Positions 61,416 to 64,000 of a stretch of DNA of 64,000 nucleotides are shown here, one piece after another. The translations under genes were made by a program, and so were the position numbers. Source of the stretch: Chloroflexota bacterium. GTDB taxonomy: Bacteria; Chloroflexota; UBA6077; JACCZL01. Where the stretch lies: assembly GCA_020845495.1 (NCBI GenBank), contig JADLFM010000205.1, positions 93,046 to 157,045 of the forward strand, written 5' to 3'. The notes under the pieces were generated by a model. The model ran no database searches. It was not told where the DNA came from and was given only the letters and a program-made list of their open reading frames with translations. Within the stretch, counting starts at the first letter, position 1. The number at the start of each line of letters is the position of its first letter.

Positions 61416-62585
61416 ATGCCTCGTCTCGTCGCCCGCTTCGTGCTCGTGCTTCTGGGATTGCTGCTCGGGCTCCTCGTGGTCGAAATCGGCTTTCGTCTGG
61501 CCGGTCCGAACGTCCCGCTCGATCTGACGATGGCGCGCTTCCAGGAGTACCACCCGGTCTACGGGTTCTTTCATCGGCCTGGGGTGAGCGGTTGGGTCCG
61601 CACCTCCGAGTTTACGAGCTTCGTGAAGTTCAATACCCAGGGGCTACGCGGTCCCGAGGTAGCGGTGCCGAAGCCGGCTGGGACGTTCCGGGTGCTGGTG
61701 CTAGGGGACTCGGTCGTTGAGGGGGCGCAAGTGCCAGTCGAGTCGACTATGGCCGCGCGACTGGCGGACGATCTGGCGCCGTATACGGGCGGGCGTCGCG
61801 TCGAGACGGTAAATGCCGGGGTGGCCGGCTTTGGGACCGGTCAGGAGCTCTTGTTTCTCCAGCGGGAGGGGTTAGGCTACCAGCCGGACCTGCTGGTGCT
61901 GGTGGTGACGATCGCGAACGACGTCGCCGACAACAGCATCGACGTTGCGCGCCGCTGGAAGCTCGCTGCCGAGCGACGGCCCTTCTTCGTGGCCGGCGCT
62001 GACGGGTCGTTGGAACTGCTGCCGTTCGATGCGCCGCCGGCCGAGTCGCTCGCCGGCCCGCGCACCTTCCTGCGAAACTCATCGACGCTGTTCACGACGT
62101 TGGAGCTCTGGTGGTTGGGGAAGACGGTGGCGCGGGCTCAGGGCTCGGTAGTGCCGCCGCTCGACGCCGAGAAGGAAGTCTACCTGCGCGAGCCGGGCGA
62201 TGACTGGCAACAGGCCTGGAGAGTGACCGAAGCCTTACTGGCGCGGATGCAGGCGGCGGCCGACGATGCGAACATCCCGCTGGTGGTGGTGCTCTCGCCG
62301 ACCGAGTGGCAGACCTACGACGATCTCTACCATGAGTTGATGGGCAATGGCGACCAGGCGCGGCGGCGCTTCAGCCCGACCGCGCCGAACGAGCGGCTCG
62401 CCGAGATCGCGAATCGTCATGGCCTCACGATGCTGGACCTGCGGCCGATCTTCCGCGCCGAGGTAGCGGCCGGCGCGCCGCCGGTGATCTTCCGCAAGGA
62501 CGGCCACTGGACGGAGTACGGTCATACGGTCGCGGCACAGGCGATCGCCGACGAGCTAGCGGGGCGCGGCCTCCTGGCGCGTTAG
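61416..62585 (+). CDS. Membrane-anchored SGNH hydrolase-like protein
   Basis: A 389-residue protein with one N-terminal membrane anchor (FVLVLLGLLLGLLVVEIGFR) and an extracytoplasmic SGNH domain: block I VLVLGDSVVEGAQVP (Ser), a Gly in VNAGVAGFGTGQ, Asn in VVTIANDVADNS, and a terminal FRKDGHWTEYGH (Asp, His). The text resembles AlgJ/AlgX- and DltD-like or GDSL acyltransferase-esterases that modify surface polysaccharides. ATG 61416 is chosen; the frame extends to 61134 across the divergent gene. Followed by a 12-base direct repeat over its stop and then tRNA-Ala. Confidence 0.85.
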   Translation: MPRLVARFVLVLLGLLLGLLVVEIGFRLAGPNVPLDLTMARFQEYHPVYGFFHRPGVSGWVRTSEFTSFVKFNTQGLRGPEVAVPKPAGTFRVLVLGDSVVEGAQVPVESTMAARLADDLAPYTGGRRVETVNAGVAGFGTGQELLFLQREGLGYQPDLLVLVVTIANDVADNSIDVARRWKLAAERRPFFVAGADGSLELLPFDAPPAESLAGPRTFLRNSSTLFTTLELWWLGKTVARAQGSVVPPLDAEKEVYLREPGDDWQQAWRVTEALLARMQAAADDANIPLVVVLSPTEWQTYDDLYHELMGNGDQARRRFSPTAPNERLAEIANRHGLTMLDLRPIFRAEVAAGAPPVIFRKDGHWTEYGHTVAAQAIADELAGRGLLAR

Positions 62586-62599
62586 CTGACGCGTTAGCC
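62579..62599 (+). repeat. 12-bp period duplication across a stop codon
   Basis: GCGTTAGCTGAC (62579-62590) is followed by GCGTTAGCC (62591-62599). The TAG stop of the SGNH gene (62583-62585) is in the first copy. Confidence 0.75.
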
Positions 62600-62705
62600 A
62601 CCCCCTGGCCGCTCCGTGTGGGTGTCATCGTGGAGTGTGGGTGTCCTCGTGGGCGGCGTCGGCGTTTGCTGCCGGGTACGGCGGCTGGTACAATGACGGA
62701 GCTAC

Positions 62706-62780
62706 GGGCCTGTGGCGCAGCGGGAGCGCGCTTCCTTGGCATGGAAGAGGTCAGGGGTTCGATTCCCCTCAGGTCCACCA
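62706..62780 (+). tRNA. tRNA-Ala (anticodon GGC)
   Basis: Acceptor arms GGGCCTG (62706-62712) and CAGGTCC (62770-62776), with one G-T pair. The anticodon stem CTTCC/GGAAG encloses the loop TTGGCAT, giving anticodon GGC. The T arm is AGGGG/CCCCT around TTCGATT. The discriminator A is followed by an encoded CCA (62778-62780). 75 bases, no intron. Confidence 0.96.
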
Positions 62781-62793
62781 ACGTGCTACTTTG

Positions 62794-62816
62794 AGGATCC
62801 CACGGGGATCCTTTTT
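62794..62816 (+). terminator. Terminator after tRNA-Ala
   Basis: Arms AGGATCC (62794-62800) and GGATCCT (62806-62812), five-base loop, followed by a T tract to 62816. Fourteen bases beyond the CCA end. Confidence 0.9.
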
Positions 62817-63211
62817 CTTCAAGGGGCAATTCCTATTCTTGTTTGGAATAGCCGCATCCTATCCAGAGTTTGGGAAGCGGCCGGAACTCCTGCCTTCTTC
62901 CCTAGATACGCCCAGCGCGGGTGCCAAACCACAGGTTGTGCCTGGCAGGTTATAGGACCAAAGCTCGCCGACCGCCTGGCCTGATCGTCGAGTTCCTGGC
63001 CAAGAAGGATGCCGAGCAGGTGAATCGCCCTGGATTTAAGAACCGGGGTTACTGGGAACTTGCCCACCAGGGTGTAGCTTGCTGTGGATAGCGACCTTGG
63101 TCCGTCATCGGATGAATGTTGTCGCCAGCCAGGCTGACAAGCTACTCTGGCGAAGCATAACCGCACCGCGATTACCGAATAGCGCAAGTCGCCAGCTTCC
63201 GGGGGCTCACC
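62817..63211. other. Lower-GC gene-free segment after tRNA-Ala
   Basis: About 395 bases with visibly lower GC than the rest of the window and broken reading frames. A short plus-strand stretch near 62955-63085 (GLIVEFLAKKDAEQVNRPGF) looks coding-like but is closed on both sides. No integrase, direct repeat of the tRNA end or insertion-sequence terminus was found. It may be decayed mobile DNA next to the tRNA. Confidence 0.4.
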
Positions 63212-63877
63212 GTGACGGAGCGCGCTCTTCTTGACACCAACATGCTGATCTATAGGGAGGCGGCGACAGTAGTCCGCCAGAACATCGGTCTGGTCTTCAA
63301 CTGGCTCGACTGTCTCGGCTATGTAAAGCTGGTGCATCCCGTGAGCGTGGCCGAGATCAATCAGCACCAGGACGAACGAGTGCGACGCTCGTTTCGAGCC
63401 AAGCTGGCCTCCTACCGGCTCATTCAGGCGCCGGCGGCGATGAACCCAGTGGTGCAGAAGCTCAGCAGTCAGCGCGACACGACTGATAACGCCCGCAATG
63501 ACAGCATCCTCCTGAATGAACTGTACTGTGATCGGGCGGACTTACTCATCACTGAAGATCGCGGCTTGGCCCGCAAGGCGGACGTGCTCGGCATCGGCGA
63601 CAGGGTATTCACAATTGATGCCTTCCTCGAAAAGGTCACCGCCGAGCATCCGGACTTCGTCGAGTACGAAATCCTGTCCGTTGAGAAGACGCTATTCGGC
63701 CGCGTCAACGTCAGCGATGGATTCTTCGACAGCTTTCGTTTGGATTATCCGGGCTTCGACAAGTGGTTCAATCGCAAGAGTGAAGAGTCTGTCTACGTTT
63801 GTCGACAGGATGACAAAATTGTCGCATTTCTCTATTTGAAGACTGAAGACGAACGCGAGCCCTATCATGACATGTAA
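63212..63877 (+). CDS. PIN-domain protein with truncated C-terminal domain
   Basis: A 221-residue protein. Residues 1-140 are a PIN nuclease domain with the complete acidic set: Asp8 in ALLDTNMLIYRE, Glu48 in VSVAEINQ, Asp97 in NDSILLNELY and Asp116 in LITEDRGLA. Residues ~150-221 (VNVSDGFFDSFRLDYPGFDK, then VYVCRQDDKIVAFLYLKTED) look like the first strands of a GNAT acetyltransferase domain, which then stops after YHDM. I infer a longer PIN-GNAT protein that lost its end. GC is lower than in neighbours, consistent with transfer. No antitoxin gene is evident. Confidence 0.75.
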   Translation: MTERALLDTNMLIYREAATVVRQNIGLVFNWLDCLGYVKLVHPVSVAEINQHQDERVRRSFRAKLASYRLIQAPAAMNPVVQKLSSQRDTTDNARNDSILLNELYCDRADLLITEDRGLARKADVLGIGDRVFTIDAFLEKVTAEHPDFVEYEILSVEKTLFGRVNVSDGFFDSFRLDYPGFDKWFNRKSEESVYVCRQDDKIVAFLYLKTEDEREPYHDM

Positions 63878-63920
63878 GCGTTCAGGTACCCCAGGCAGCA
63901 TGATCTAGCCTGGTCGGTGG

Positions 63921-64000
63921 TCAGGCTGAGGGAGCCGGCAGGAGCGAGGGCGGGGGGAGGCCGAGGCGGTCGGCGGTGACGGCTGCGACGAGGAAGTCGA
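63921..64000 (-). CDS. C-terminal end of a gene cut by the window edge
   Basis: On the minus strand the sequence entering from the right edge reads DFLVAAVTADRLGLPPPSLL then PAPSA and a TGA stop at 63923-63921. The codon choice is GC-rich and typical of the real genes here, so it is probably the 3' end of a real gene. Too little is visible to name it. Confidence 0.4.
   Translation of the reverse strand, partial: DFLVAAVTADRLGLPPPSLLPAPSA

Noticed and set aside
62760..62780. attL/attR pair at the tRNA-Ala 3' end
   Set aside because: No second copy of the tRNA 3' end was found within the window and there is no integrase gene.
62819..63367. 182-codon minus-strand frame overlapping the PIN gene start
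   Set aside because: Overlaps the PIN N-terminus with its catalytic Asp8 and shows no domain of its own.

Overview
The window is a 64 kb stretch of a high-GC bacterial chromosome with about 50 genes on both strands, one tRNA gene and many short tandem duplications in the spacers. I saw no phage, plasmid, CRISPR array or intact insertion sequence. The mix of sugar ABC transport, Tat-type lipoproteins, LemA, HypC next to a DUF6390-like gene, DUF6282 and many secreted carbohydrate-active proteins resembles a free-living Chloroflexota (Thermomicrobia-like) genome. That placement is inference, because no phylogenetic marker gene is present.

Layout. 1-10.1 kb: a D-apionate lactonase-like gene cut by the left edge, divergent tenA, a large ABC exporter with an unusual N-terminal domain and a decayed ABC fragment beside it, a hypC/DUF6390-like/solute-binding-protein cluster, and a DUF6282 hydrolase. 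10.2-19.6 kb: an O-methyltransferase, then a LacI-type repressor followed by a probable operon. The operon holds a GHL6-like glycosidase, a D-2-hydroxyacid dehydrogenase, two sugar permeases, a sugar-binding lipoprotein broken by an in-frame TAG, and a HIT hydrolase. The same operator sequence lies before lacI and before the operon. 19.7-25.5 kb: a secreted glycosidase and a secreted beta-propeller that end in the same 104-residue domain, with a ThDP enzyme between them. 25.5-35.7 kb: small metabolic and stress genes (PaiB-like, HpcH/HpaI aldolase, cupin, cold-shock, Cys-rich zinc protein, beta-lactamase-like protein, GlgX, YbaK, SGNH hydrolase). 35.9-43.4 kb: LemA with an M48-like membrane protein that has lost its zinc ligands, a methyltransferase, an aldo/keto reductase, and MerR plus a VWA protein. 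43.5-49.6 kb: an AceE-type ThDP enzyme and an RND efflux pump. 50.2-58.6 kb: a GH99-like protein, an NHL propeller, an M20 amidohydrolase, a second ThDP enzyme and a second ABC exporter with the same kind of N-terminal extension. 58.7-64 kb: a methyltransferase with a histidine-rich insert divergent from a Fur-family gene, a ROK kinase, a membrane-anchored SGNH protein, tRNA-Ala(GGC), and a lower-GC segment with a truncated PIN-domain gene.

Three features stand out. First, three membrane proteins carry domains that look like zinc metallopeptidases without their metal ligands: two ABC exporters and the M48 homologue next to LemA. Second, two unrelated secreted proteins share a gap-free C-terminal domain ending WPTFVGGGPAAF, a candidate surface-sorting or anchoring module. 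Third, at least seven genes have a short direct or tandem duplication that spans their stop codon.
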